Shown: positions 36,874 to 45,807, counted from the first letter of the stretch. The stretch: 64,000 nt of DNA from SZUA-36 sp963753105 (GCA_963753105.1 CAVWBD010000004.1:1-64000), one strand, 5' to 3'. The notes: a model not told the origin generated them from the letters alone. Program-made: numbers and translations.

Positions 36874-37211
36874 CAATTGCAAAGAAGGCTGTCGTATGGG
36901 GGCTTTTTGCAGCAGGCGGAACACTGACCTCGTTTGTGTTTCCCGCGTTGATCGTACTGTTCCTGCTGGTGGCCACGGGTGTTATTCCTGCGAACCTGCA
37001 ATTTGAAGAAATTTACGCTTTTGCGTCGAGTTGGCTTGGCAAACTATGCCTGTTCGTCGTACTCTTTCTCTCACTGTGGCATGCAGCGCACCGATTACGG
37101 GTCGTGGTTCACGATTTCGGAGTCAGGCAGGACAAGCTGGTTGCCAAGGCCGTTTACACCGTGGCCGCGTTGGGCACTGTGTTGACGGCTTTTTATTTGC
37201 TGACAATTTAG
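36870..37211 (+). CDS. frdD: Fumarate reductase membrane anchor subunit D
   Basis: The ATG at 36870 overlaps the frdC stop (ATGA) and is preferred to a longer upstream frame. The 113-residue protein has three transmembrane helices (VWGLFAAGGTLTSFVFPAL, LCLFVVLFLSLWHAAHRL, VYTVAALGTVLTAFYLL). The WHAAHRLRVVVHDFG motif is conserved in FrdD at the quinone site. It completes the fumarate reductase complex. Confidence 0.93.
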   Translation: MTIAKKAVVWGLFAAGGTLTSFVFPALIVLFLLVATGVIPANLQFEEIYAFASSWLGKLCLFVVLFLSLWHAAHRLRVVVHDFGVRQDKLVAKAVYTVAALGTVLTAFYLLTI

Positions 37212-37230
37212 CTTGGGAAAGGGATAAAAA

Positions 37231-37257
37231 ACTGCCAGGGCATAATGTTCTGGCAGT
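37231..37257 (+). other. Intercistronic hairpin between frdD and rquA
   Basis: ACTGCCAG and CTGGCAGT form a perfect eight-base stem around an 11-base loop, ten bases before the rquA ATG. There is no T-run, so it is more likely an RNA-stability or translation-control element than a terminator. Confidence 0.5.
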
Positions 37258-37266
37258 GTAAAACGT

Positions 37267-38034
37267 ATGACTGATAACTCGAGAGCAGTAGCGGAAAACT
37301 ACCAATACACAACAGGCGACCAGGCGGGACAGGACGTTGGAGAAGCGTTTCCTGTTGAGCCGCCCTCCATACCTCACTACCTGCAGGACACCTACTGGTG
37401 GGCCTATCTTCACCCGAAATCCTTCTGGTTTTTCGAGCGTGAATGGGTCGTCAACCTGATCCTGTGGGGCAACATGAAAAAGCTGACCAACGCGGTGCTC
37501 GACGACATGGAGCTGAAACCGCGCAGCAGCGTATTGCAGGTGGCCTGCGTGTACGGCGATTTTTCGAACCGCCTGGCATCGCACCTGGCACCTAGCCACT
37601 CGAGGCTCAGCGTGGTCGATGTCGCGCCCATCCAGTTGCAGAATGTCGAGAAGAAACTGGCCGGGCAGGACAACGTATCCGTACACCACCAGGATTCCAC
37701 CAGCATGGCATTCCCCACGGACAGCTTCGAAGAGACCGTGGTATTTTTCCTGTTGCACGAGCAACCCGAGGATGCGCGCCGCAAGACGGTCGAAGAAGCC
37801 ATCCGGGTAACACGGCCCGGGGGGCGGATTACTTTCGTGGACTACCACGGCCCGAAACGTTCAAACCCGATGCGTTACGTGATGAAACCCATTCTGAGCT
37901 GGCTGGAGCCCTTCGCGATGGACCTGTGGCGTAAAGAATTGCCTGCTTTCATGCCTGCTGATATAAAGCCGGAACAGATCGATTCCGAGTTTTATTTTGG
38001 CGGCTTGTATCAGAAAGTCGTCGTGAACCTCTGA
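37267..38034 (+). CDS. rquA: Rhodoquinone biosynthesis protein RquA
   Basis: The 255-residue methyltransferase-fold protein has the RquA signature PHYLQDTYWWAYLHP, followed by FFEREWVVNLILWGNM. Its SAM-site motif is VLQVACVYGDFS, where the usual acidic residue of UbiE/UbiG enzymes is replaced by a neutral one, a known feature of RquA. RquA converts ubiquinone to rhodoquinone, a low-potential quinone that can drive fumarate reduction. It lies 55 bases after frdD on the same strand, so the pair forms a functional unit. It is intact. Confidence 0.93.
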   Translation: MTDNSRAVAENYQYTTGDQAGQDVGEAFPVEPPSIPHYLQDTYWWAYLHPKSFWFFEREWVVNLILWGNMKKLTNAVLDDMELKPRSSVLQVACVYGDFSNRLASHLAPSHSRLSVVDVAPIQLQNVEKKLAGQDNVSVHHQDSTSMAFPTDSFEETVVFFLLHEQPEDARRKTVEEAIRVTRPGGRITFVDYHGPKRSNPMRYVMKPILSWLEPFAMDLWRKELPAFMPADIKPEQIDSEFYFGGLYQKVVVNL

Positions 38035-38601
38035 CGTTGTTCCCTGCCTGACCTGCGGGAGCAGCTTGCATGAACCGTGAGAGCGGCCACTGGCCGCGAT
38101 TCTACTGTTCTCACTCCCGGTCGTTCGCCGGTGTGTGCAACCGGCCCCGCAGCCCTCGGCAACTGCTCCTGCGTTGCTCTACCTCCTACATCCCTGTAGT
38201 CGTTCGGGCTACCCTCTCCTTCGAGCCGCCTTAACGGGGCCAGCCTTACAGGACATCCTGTCCTGGGCGGCCTGAAATGTGCATCCCGCACATTTCTCCC
38301 CTTACGACTCTCAGGATTCGGTGCTCAGAGGTCGCCCACACCGGCAAACCACCTGGCAGTTTGTGAAAATGTCAGCTGCGATTCTTCTCAAGGCCTGCAG
38401 CTGAGCCGTTCAGGCTGTGCCGGGGTGTTCCTTACCCGGGACCGTAATTCGTCTGGACACGAATTACCGAGCGCCCATGGATGGCTTGAGGTGTGTCCCG
38501 GGAAGGAATGTCCGGCGCAGCCAACAAGGATGATTTTCAATTCAGTACCAAAATTGATGTATCGTATGCATTTTCTTACGCACAGAAATAGACACTGAAG
38601 A
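38035..38601. other. Hairpin-rich noncoding region, unidentified repeat-like DNA
   Basis: No gene is supported here. A degenerate REP (GGCCACTGGCCGCGATTCTAC) lies near 38080-38105. Perfect hairpins include AAATGTGC/GCACATTT (38275-38295) and GTAATTCGT/ACGAATTAC (38444-38467), and an overlapping AGGACA/TGTCCT element lies near 38250-38264. The composition is GC-rich and unlike the flanking coding DNA. It looks like one or two small mobile or palindromic elements of another class. Confidence 0.55.
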
Positions 38602-39396
38602 ATGCATCCGGCGGACAACCCACTCGTTTCCCACCCAAAAAGGGCGGGCCCGCTTAAAATATTCTGGTCCAGGCTGCGCAGGCTTGCCGAACCCCTGGTG
38701 GAAAGCGGCATGGCGCTGTTGCCGATCGTCGTGGTCATTGCCTTTTTCCAGCTGGCTGTGCTGCGCCAGCCCATTCCACACCTGGGCGAGATGTTATGGG
38801 GCACCGTGCTGGTGCTGCTGGGACTGGCGCTTTTTGTGCGTGGTCTGCAGATGGCGCTGTTTCCGATCGGCGAGGAGATGGCCTACAACTTCGTGGTCAA
38901 GGGTAACCTGTGGTGGTTGTTGATCTTTGCGTTCACGCTGGGTTTTGGCACCACGGTAGCGGAACCGGCGCTGATCGCGATTGCCCAGGAGGCCGCCAGG
39001 GTGGCTGCATCGGGGGCGGTGATAGATAACACGGCGGAGGCCATGAACAGCTATGCGACCGGTTTGCGTTTGACCGTCGCGCTGGCGGTGGGCATCGCCC
39101 TGGTCGTGGGTGTATTCAGGATCCTGAAGGGCTGGCCGGTGCAGTACCTGATCATCGTCGGCTATTTCGGCGTGGTCGTCATGACGTTTTACGCACCACC
39201 GGAAATTATCGGCATTGCCTATGACTCGGGCGGTGTAACGACCTCCACGGTAACCGTGCCCCTGGTGGCGGCACTGGGTATCGGCCTGGCGCACACCATC
39301 CACGGGCGCGATCCGCTGATCGATGGTTTTGGCCTGATCGCCTTTGCTTCGCTGACGCCGATGATTTTCGTCATGGCCTACGGGATGTTGTACTAG
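38602..39396 (+). CDS. DUF1538 membrane protein (first of a pair)
   Basis: The 264-residue protein has about seven transmembrane segments. The DUF1538 features are LLPIVVVIAFFQLAVLRQP, FVRGLQMALFPIGEEMAY, GFGTTVAEPALIAIAQEA and YDSGGVTTSTVTVPLVAALG, then GFGLIAFASLTPMIF. The TTVAEPAL and YDSGGVTTSTVTVP motifs resemble half-helix hairpins of ion-coupled transporters. The substrate is unknown. The following gene encodes a second copy, then a PII-like and a CBS protein, suggesting a regulated transporter. It is intact. Confidence 0.87.
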   Translation: MHPADNPLVSHPKRAGPLKIFWSRLRRLAEPLVESGMALLPIVVVIAFFQLAVLRQPIPHLGEMLWGTVLVLLGLALFVRGLQMALFPIGEEMAYNFVVKGNLWWLLIFAFTLGFGTTVAEPALIAIAQEAARVAASGAVIDNTAEAMNSYATGLRLTVALAVGIALVVGVFRILKGWPVQYLIIVGYFGVVVMTFYAPPEIIGIAYDSGGVTTSTVTVPLVAALGIGLAHTIHGRDPLIDGFGLIAFASLTPMIFVMAYGMLY

Positions 39397-39433
39397 TGGC
39401 CCATCCATCAATACAGTCTGGTTGGGCCACCTG

Positions 39434-40211
39434 ATGGACGGTCTGGTGAGCTTCGGATATACGCTGCTGGGCATGCTGCGCGATGTATTGCCCATCGCGG
39501 CCATCCTGTTCGGTTTCCAGATACTGGTGCTGCGGCGTCCGATCAAGGAACCGGCCCGCGTCGCCATGGGTATGGTGTTCGTGCTGCTGGGTCTGACGCT
39601 GTTTCTCGAAGGCCTCGAGATGGCCCTGTTCCCACTGGGCCGCTTGATGGCCGAACAATTGACCGCACCTGAGTTTCATCTATGGTGCAGCAGGCAACGC
39701 GACGGAAACTGCGCAGTGGCTGGACTACATGTGGGTTTACGCCTTTGCCGCAGCCATCGGTTTTGCCACGACTGTGGCGGAACCCGCACTGCTGGCCGTG
39801 GCCATGAAGGCCAACCAGGTTTCGGGTGGCACGATCACCGTCAGGGGCTTGCGTTATGCGGTCGCCATCGGTGTGGCGGTCGGTGTCGCGCTGGGTGTAT
39901 TCAGGATCGTTACCGGAACACCACTGCACTGGTACATCATCAGCGGTTACATCGTGGTCATCATACAAACCGCAGTTGCGCCGAAACTGATGATCCCGCT
40001 GGCATACGATTCCGGCGGGGTCACCACCTCCACTGTGACCGTGCCGCTGGTGGCAGCGCTGGGCCTTGGCCTGGCGGAAACAATTCCTGGTCGAAGCCCG
40101 ATACTTGACGGCTTTGGCCTGATCGCTTTTGCAAGCCTGTTCCCTATTATGGCGGTGATGGCTTATGCGCAACTGGTCGAATGGACGGCGCGGCGCGGAG
40201 ACACGCCGTGA
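39434..40211 (+). CDS. DUF1538 membrane protein (second of a pair, one frameshift)
   Basis: From ATG 39434 (or TTG 39422) the protein reads LVSFGYTLLGMLRDVLPIAA and FLEGLEMALFPLGRLM. A frame break near 39680 leads into IYGAAGNATETAQWLDYMWV, then IGFATTVAEPALLAVAMKAN and YDSGGVTTSTVTVPLVAALG. The total is about 259 residues. It is a clear paralogue of the preceding gene, with the same two signature motifs, and the two probably form a heterodimer. It is followed by a PII-like gene after a 35-base gap. Confidence 0.85.
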
Positions 40212-40246
40212 AGAACACGATGAATGACTTTTATTGAGGTATCAAC

Positions 40247-40597
40247 ATGCACTTTAAACTTATAATTATCATGGTAGAAGATCAGCGGACCCAGGATATC
40301 CTGGACGCCGCACGCGAGGCCGGCGCAACCGGTTGCACCGTGCTCAACCAGGCACGCGGTGAAGGTATCAAACCGAGGAAGAGCTTTCTCGGCTTGAGTA
40401 TCGACAGCCAGGTGGATGTCATCATGATGCTGGCTGAAGAACATATGAGCCGGGAAATCATGGAACAGGTGGCCGCTGCCGGGGAATTTGAAGAGACGCC
40501 GGGCGCCGGTATTGCGTTCCAGATCGACGTGGAGGACGCGATTGGTGTGCGGCACCAGATAGAAGCACTGGCAGAGGTCGTGGAGGACCTGATATGA
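40247..40597 (+). CDS. PII-like (P-II family) regulatory protein
   Basis: The 116-residue protein has the ferredoxin-like PII fold pattern: MHFKLIIIMVEDQRTQDILD, GATGCTVLNQARGEG with the T-loop base, VDVIMMLAEEH, and a C-terminal GAGIAFQIDVEDAIGVRH. It lacks the classical uridylylated T-loop sequence YGRQKG of GlnB, so it belongs to the transporter-associated PII-like groups. It probably binds a nucleotide and gates or signals for the DUF1538 pair. Its stop overlaps the start of the CBS gene. Confidence 0.83.
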   Translation: MHFKLIIIMVEDQRTQDILDAAREAGATGCTVLNQARGEGIKPRKSFLGLSIDSQVDVIMMLAEEHMSREIMEQVAAAGEFEETPGAGIAFQIDVEDAIGVRHQIEALAEVVEDLI

Positions 40598-41004
40598 AAA
40601 GATCGGAAAATATCGTCCGCGTGCGCGACGTGATGAAAACCGAAGTCGCGATCGTGGACGGCATGCTGACGGTTTTCGAAGCGCTGCGGTCGATGAAACA
40701 CCCGGAGACACGTACGCTGATCGTTGAAAAGCGACACGAGGATGATGAGTACGGCGTGGTCATGCTCGGTGACATCGCCAAGAAAGTGCTGGCCCGGGAC
40801 CTGTCACCGGACCGCGTCAATATCTACGAAATCATGTCCAAACCGGTCGTTTCGGTCAGTCCCGAAATGGATATCCGCTACTGCACACGCCTGTTTGAAG
40901 CCCTTGGCCTGTCCAGGGCCCCCGTGCTTGAGAACCACGAAATCATCGGCCTGGTGAGTTATACTGACATCGTTTTGAAAGGGCTGTTGGGTGAAATGGA
41001 CTAA
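40594..41004 (+). CDS. CBS-domain pair protein
   Basis: The 136-residue protein consists of two CBS motifs: VRDVMKTEVAIVDGMLTVFE to GVVMLGDIAKKVL, and IMSKPVVSVSPEMDIRY to LVSYTDIVLKGLL. CBS pairs bind adenine nucleotides and report energy state. Overlap with the PII-like gene and proximity to two DUF1538 genes imply a joint sensing module for that membrane system. It is intact. Confidence 0.9.
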   Translation: MKRSENIVRVRDVMKTEVAIVDGMLTVFEALRSMKHPETRTLIVEKRHEDDEYGVVMLGDIAKKVLARDLSPDRVNIYEIMSKPVVSVSPEMDIRYCTRLFEALGLSRAPVLENHEIIGLVSYTDIVLKGLLGEMD

Positions 41005-41099
41005 GGTCACTCCTTGTCCGGCCGGGTGGTTTGCCGTCCGACCCTGGCGAGCGTATTTTCTGTTTGAAGACTCAGGCTTGAGCCGTATCCATTAAATAC

Positions 41100-41113
41100 T
41101 TGAGCCAGATCAA
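41100..41113. promoter_or_regulatory. FNR/ANR-type box upstream of the otr operon
   Basis: TTGAGCCAGATCAA fits TTGA-N6-TCAA with an additional GAT/ATC half-site match on one side. It lies 130 bases upstream of the otr ATG. A second, TTGAGCCGTAT sequence at 41079-41089 is shared with the decaheme upstream region (30472-30482). Confidence 0.6.
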
Positions 41114-41242
41114 GTTCCGGTCAATTAATACTGTGTTTCTGCTATCGGCCCTCATTTATATATTATAAAATACTAATATTAAATATTAGGGAATCCTAAT
41201 ATTATTTTCTACAACCGAATTTAAGCTGACAAACACGAAGAA

Positions 41243-42714
41243 ATGAATACACGAAAACGTAATTGGCTACCCGGCCTGGTGGCGATCGTTCTGTTGATCG
41301 GTATCCCCGTCTGGTACTTTACCGGCACCGCCGAATCAAGCAGCGAATCACCCTGGGATCCATGCCGAGACGTCCGGCGCATGTGGATCACAAGGACCTG
41401 TTTGATTCCTTTGGCGAACTGACCACCGGCCCGCAGGTCACCGAAGCCTGTCTCAGTTGTCATGAAGACGCCGGTCAGCAGATGCTGCATACGGCGCACT
41501 GGCGCTGGGAATCTGAACCGGTGGAGGTAGAAGGCCGCGAGGGGCTGTATACCACCGGCAAGAAGAAATCCATCAATAACTTCTGTATCGGCATCCAGGG
41601 CAACTGGGCATCGTGCACGGCCTGCCATGCAGGTTACGGATGGGATGACGCAGATTTTGATTTCGAAGACGAGACCAAGATCGACTGCCTGGTCTGTCAC
41701 GACAACTCCGGTGTCTACACCAAGGGTAAAGCCGGTTTGCCGGTGCCCGGTGTGGACCTTCTGACCGCCGCCAAGAGCGTGGGTATTCCGACCCGCCAGA
41801 ATTGCGGTGGCTGCCACTTCCGCGGTGGTGGTGGCAACGCGGTGAAACACGGTGACCTGGATGAGAGCCTGTATTTCCCGACCGATGGCGTCGACGTGCA
41901 CATGGGTCGTTTCGATTTCCAGTGCGTGGATTGTCACCAGACCGAGAATCACGTGATCGGTGGCCGTTCAACGACGGTCAGCCTGGACAATGAAAACCAG
42001 ATCGCCTGCAGGGATTGTCATGAGGAAAAATTACATGCGGATGATCGTATCAACGCCCACATGGACACGCTGGCTTGCCAGACCTGTCACGTTCCGGAGA
42101 TCGCGGTCAAACAGGCGACCAAGACCCATTGGGACTGGTCCACGGCTGGCGATGACACGCGTGAAGAAGATACGCACGAATACCTGAAGATCAAGGGCAG
42201 CTTTATCTACCAGAAAAACGTGCAACCCGAGTACCGCTGGTCCAACGGGCTAGCCGATCGTTACCTGATGGGTGACAAGGTCAGCGTTGGTGGAGTCACC
42301 GCACTGAATGCACCGAGGGGTGATATCCGTGATCCGAACGCGCGTATCTGGCCGTTCAAGATCCACCGCGCCAAGCAGCCATTTGATACTGAGTACGAGT
42401 ACCTGCTGATGCCGGTGACCTCCGGAGAGGGCGGTTTCTGGAACGAGTTTAACTGGGACCAGGCATTCCGGCTTGGCGAGGAAATTAACGGCATACCTTA
42501 CAGTGGCAACTATGGTTTTGCCGCCACGGAAATGTACTGGCCATCCACTCACATGGTGGCGGTCAAGGAAAAAGCCCTGCAGTGCCAGGCTTGTCACAGC
42601 GAGAACGGCAGGATGGACTGGCAGGCACTGGGTTACGACGGTGACCCGATCAAGCAGGGCAGCCTGACACGTGAACGCATCGCGGGTATGAAGCAGGGTG
42701 CTGGCGATGAATAG
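41243..42714 (+). CDS. otr: Octaheme tetrathionate reductase-family cytochrome (one frameshift at N-terminus)
   Basis: The ATG at 41243 gives MNTRKRNWLPGLVAIVLLIGI, an uncleaved membrane anchor or signal. A frame break near 41360 then leads into PRRPAHVDHKDLFDSF. Eight CXXCH sites follow: CLSCH, CTACH, CLVCH, CGGCH, CVDCH, CRDCH, CQTCH and CQACH. The ASCTACHAGYGW segment is the family hallmark around the active-site heme, where a lysine rather than histidine is the distal ligand in the Shewanella enzyme. Family members reduce tetrathionate, nitrite and hydroxylamine in vitro. The YeeE and rhodanese neighbours favour a sulfur role here. The length is about 490 residues. Confidence 0.88.
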
Positions 42715-45286
42715 CAAACAAATGAAAACATTTATCCTGGGGGGCGTCCTGCTGGCCTTCTTCAGTCTGCCGGTCAGCGCCAACGGGCTGCACCCGGAAG
42801 TGCCGATACTGGATGCACAAGGCAACCCTGTCGTCGAAAGCGGCATGCCGATGTCAACCATGGTCAGTTGTGGCGGAGATTGTCACGAAACCTCTTATAT
42901 CATGGCCAACAGTGACCATGCGGATGCCGGTGCGAGTCAGCTGGGGCAGGGTGATAATGCACATTCCTGGCAACAGGGCCCCGGTTACTTTGGTGGTTGG
43001 GATCCACTGGTCAACGATACGAACGACCTGTCCGCATCCGGTGACATTGATACTCAAGCGTGGCTGAAACGATATGGTTCGAGACATGTCGGTGGCGGCC
43101 CCGTTGCGGGGCTGGTCGAGATGGACTGCCTGCTGTGCCATACGCCTGCCGGTGGTAATGCAGCCCGCGCATCAGCGCTTGCCGGGGGTGATTTTGGCTG
43201 GGCCAATTCAGCCGTTTTGGGCTCACTTGGTGTGTTGACGCAGACCGAAGGTCAATGGCAATGGGACGCGACGCAGTTCAAGACCAACGGTGCATTGCTC
43301 GATGGTTTGCTCGAGATACGCAAACCGGGCGATGAGAATTGTGCCCAGTGTCACGGCATGGTCGATAACAGCCTCGATGTGCCCCTGACAATATCGGAAG
43401 ATTTTGCGACAAGGCACAACACGGATCGCACCGGGCAGATCATTTCACCGCAGAAATTGCTGAACAGCGGTTTGAATATCGCCGGTAAAAAGGAATTGAA
43501 CTACCCGTTCGATGTACATGCCGATCGCGTGGTGGGTTGCGTGAATTGCCACTATTCCCTGAACAACCCGGTGTATTTCCAACAACGTGGTGAGAGCCGG
43601 CCGGTACACCTTGATTTTGATCCACGTCGCCTGAGCAGTTCGGAATACCTGGTCAGGCCGCTGCACCAGTTTGCCAAGGGAAAGTCCACGCTCGGCCTGG
43701 CTGCCATGACCGACAACAGCCTGCGGCGCTGCGAATCCTGTCATGACGCTGCCAACGTACATGACTGGCTGCCCTACAAGCAACGGCACTTTACTTCGCT
43801 GGCCTGCGAATCCTGTCACGTGCCCAAGCTGTTTGGGCCGGGGCTGCAAAGCGTTGACTGGACCATGCTGGACGCTGATGCGCAGCCGGTCAGGCAGTTT
43901 CGTAATGTAGAGGGTGATCCCACCGCGATCGACAGCCTGATCGAAGGTTTCAGGCCAGTGATCATGCCCAGGGCCGATGCCGACGGCGATTACCGCCTGG
44001 CGCCGTTCAACCTTGTGACCGCCTGGTACTGGACTGCCGGTGATCCGGCCGTGCCTGTCACCAGGCAGCAGCTTGAACAGGCCTTGTTCGCAGGTGACGG
44101 CTATCATCCTGATGTCATCGCCGCACTGGACAGCGATGGAAACGGTCAGTTGACGGGTGTCGAGTTGCGTCTGGATAACGAAGCCCGCACCGCAGCGGTC
44201 AAGACACGTCTTGCAGCGATCGGCCTGGGCAATTTGCAGATACAGGGCGACATTACGCCGTTCTCAATCAGCCACAATGTTGTCAATGGCGAAAGGGCTA
44301 CCAGCGAGTGCTCAACCTGCCATGACCGCGATTCCATCCTGGCAGCGCCGTTTACGCTTTCCGACTACACGCCCGGAGATGCACAAGCGCAGAAAATTGC
44401 TTATGCGGGCGTCGGATTTTCCGGTAGTGTGCAGGCCGGTCCGGCCGCCGGGGCGAGCTTTGCGCCCGACCCCCGTAGCGCTGGTTTTTACATTATCGGC
44501 CTGCACAGCGAATCCTGGGTGGACCTGCTTGGCCTGATGATGTTTTTTGGGATCATACTGGGTGTGAGCGGTCACGCAGTGGCCCGTTACATTGCTTCCC
44601 GCCGCCGCGGTCCGGTCGAACGGCAGTATGAACGTGTCCATATGTATGATGCGTATGAGCGTCTGTGGCACTGGTTACAGGCCAGCGCGATACTGATGCT
44701 GCTATTCACCGGTTTGATTATTCACAAACCGCACTTTTTCGGAATTTTCAGCTTCCCATACGTCGTGCAGGTGCATAATGTGCTTGGCTTCATACTGCTG
44801 ATCAATGCAGCCCTGGCGCTGTTTTATAACCTTGCCAGCGGTGAAATACGCCAGTACCTGCCCAAGCCCAAGGGCTTTATCCATCGCTCACTGATGCAGG
44901 CGATGTATTACAGCCAGGGCATATTTGCCGGTGCTGCCCATCCGCTTGAAAAGTCCAAGGACAACAAGTTGAACCCGCTGCAGCAGATCACCTACCTGGC
45001 GATCCTGAATGTCCTGCTGCCTGCGCAAATCATCACCGGCGTGTTGATCTGGGGCTTGCAACGCTGGCCCCATATTGCCGCGGAACTGGGCGGATTGCCG
45101 GTGCTGGCACTGGTGCATACGCTGGTGGCATGGGCATTTGCCGCCTTTATCGTCATGCATGTTTACCTGACTACTACCGGCCATTCACCGACTGCGGGCA
45201 TCAAGTCCATGATCGGCGGCTGGGATGCTGTAGAGAAACACACGGGCGGCCCGGCAACGGGTAACCCGCAAGGAGAGTCAAAATGA
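42707..45286 (+). CDS. Multiheme cytochrome c fused to cytochrome b, partner of Otr
   Basis: The ATG at 42707 overlaps the otr stop. The roughly 859-residue protein has a signal peptide (FFSLPVSANGLHPE) and a large periplasmic part. That part has one unusual CX3CH site (SCGGDCHET) and six CXXCH sites (CLLCH, CAQCH, CVNCH, CESCH, CESCH, CSTCH). An EF-hand-like loop (LDSDGNGQLTGVEL) is near residue 485. After about residue 610 come five membrane helices of a cytochrome b561-type domain (ERLWHWLQASAILML, VQVHNVLGFILLI, LVHTLVAWAFAAFIVMHVYL). It likely passes quinol electrons to Otr. It is intact. Confidence 0.88.
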   Translation: MNSKQMKTFILGGVLLAFFSLPVSANGLHPEVPILDAQGNPVVESGMPMSTMVSCGGDCHETSYIMANSDHADAGASQLGQGDNAHSWQQGPGYFGGWDPLVNDTNDLSASGDIDTQAWLKRYGSRHVGGGPVAGLVEMDCLLCHTPAGGNAARASALAGGDFGWANSAVLGSLGVLTQTEGQWQWDATQFKTNGALLDGLLEIRKPGDENCAQCHGMVDNSLDVPLTISEDFATRHNTDRTGQIISPQKLLNSGLNIAGKKELNYPFDVHADRVVGCVNCHYSLNNPVYFQQRGESRPVHLDFDPRRLSSSEYLVRPLHQFAKGKSTLGLAAMTDNSLRRCESCHDAANVHDWLPYKQRHFTSLACESCHVPKLFGPGLQSVDWTMLDADAQPVRQFRNVEGDPTAIDSLIEGFRPVIMPRADADGDYRLAPFNLVTAWYWTAGDPAVPVTRQQLEQALFAGDGYHPDVIAALDSDGNGQLTGVELRLDNEARTAAVKTRLAAIGLGNLQIQGDITPFSISHNVVNGERATSECSTCHDRDSILAAPFTLSDYTPGDAQAQKIAYAGVGFSGSVQAGPAAGASFAPDPRSAGFYIIGLHSESWVDLLGLMMFFGIILGVSGHAVARYIASRRRGPVERQYERVHMYDAYERLWHWLQASAILMLLFTGLIIHKPHFFGIFSFPYVVQVHNVLGFILLINAALALFYNLASGEIRQYLPKPKGFIHRSLMQAMYYSQGIFAGAAHPLEKSKDNKLNPLQQITYLAILNVLLPAQIITGVLIWGLQRWPHIAAELGGLPVLALVHTLVAWAFAAFIVMHVYLTTTGHSPTAGIKSMIGGWDAVEKHTGGPATGNPQGESK

Positions 45287-45807
45287 GTCGTCAAACCGGG
45301 GCCAAGCCCTATATGAACCCCTACCTGTCAGGAACGATACTGGGTATCGTGCTGTTCCTGGCGTTTTTTATCACCGGCTCCGGCCTGGGTGCTTCCGGTG
45401 GTCTGAATCGTCTGCTGGTTTACGTGCAGAACGAGATCAATCCGGAGCATATCGACCAGGTGGCTTACCTGCTGAAGATGGCCGGTGGCAATGCCAATCC
45501 GCTGGACAGCTGGATCGTGTTCTTGACCGTCGGCACCATTGTTGGTGGTTTAATATCCGGCCTGCTTGGCAGGCGGGTCAAGTTCGAGACCAACAAGGGT
45601 CCGAAGATCAGCAACGGGACACGCTGGATACTGGCCTTTATCGGTGGCGGATTGATGGGCTACGGCGCACGCCTGGCCAGGGGCTGCACGTCGGGCCAGG
45701 CCCTGTCGGGTGGCGCAGTGCTGTCGGTGGGCAGCTGGGCGTTCATGTTCGCGGTGTTTGCCGGGGCTTATGCGCTGGCTTACTTCTTCCGTAAGACCTG
45801 GAATTAA
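45283..45807 (+). CDS. YeeE/YedE-family transporter subunit
   Basis: The 174-residue protein overlaps the end of the cytochrome gene. It has about four transmembrane segments and the conserved cysteine motif MGYGARLARGCTSGQALSGG seen in YeeE/TsuA-type thiosulfate or sulfur transport proteins. With the second YeeE gene it would make a split transporter. Linkage to an Otr-type enzyme suggests import or export of a sulfur compound. It is intact. Confidence 0.88.
   Translation: MSRQTGAKPYMNPYLSGTILGIVLFLAFFITGSGLGASGGLNRLLVYVQNEINPEHIDQVAYLLKMAGGNANPLDSWIVFLTVGTIVGGLISGLLGRRVKFETNKGPKISNGTRWILAFIGGGLMGYGARLARGCTSGQALSGGAVLSVGSWAFMFAVFAGAYALAYFFRKTWN

Noticed and set aside
38010..38291. 93-residue minus-strand frame in the hairpin-rich region
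   Set aside because: It is an Arg/Pro-rich translation of palindromic DNA with no start signal.
38794..40172. Long minus-strand frames opposite the DUF1538 genes
   Set aside because: They are His/Gln/Arg-rich antisense products of membrane-protein codons with no recognised domain.
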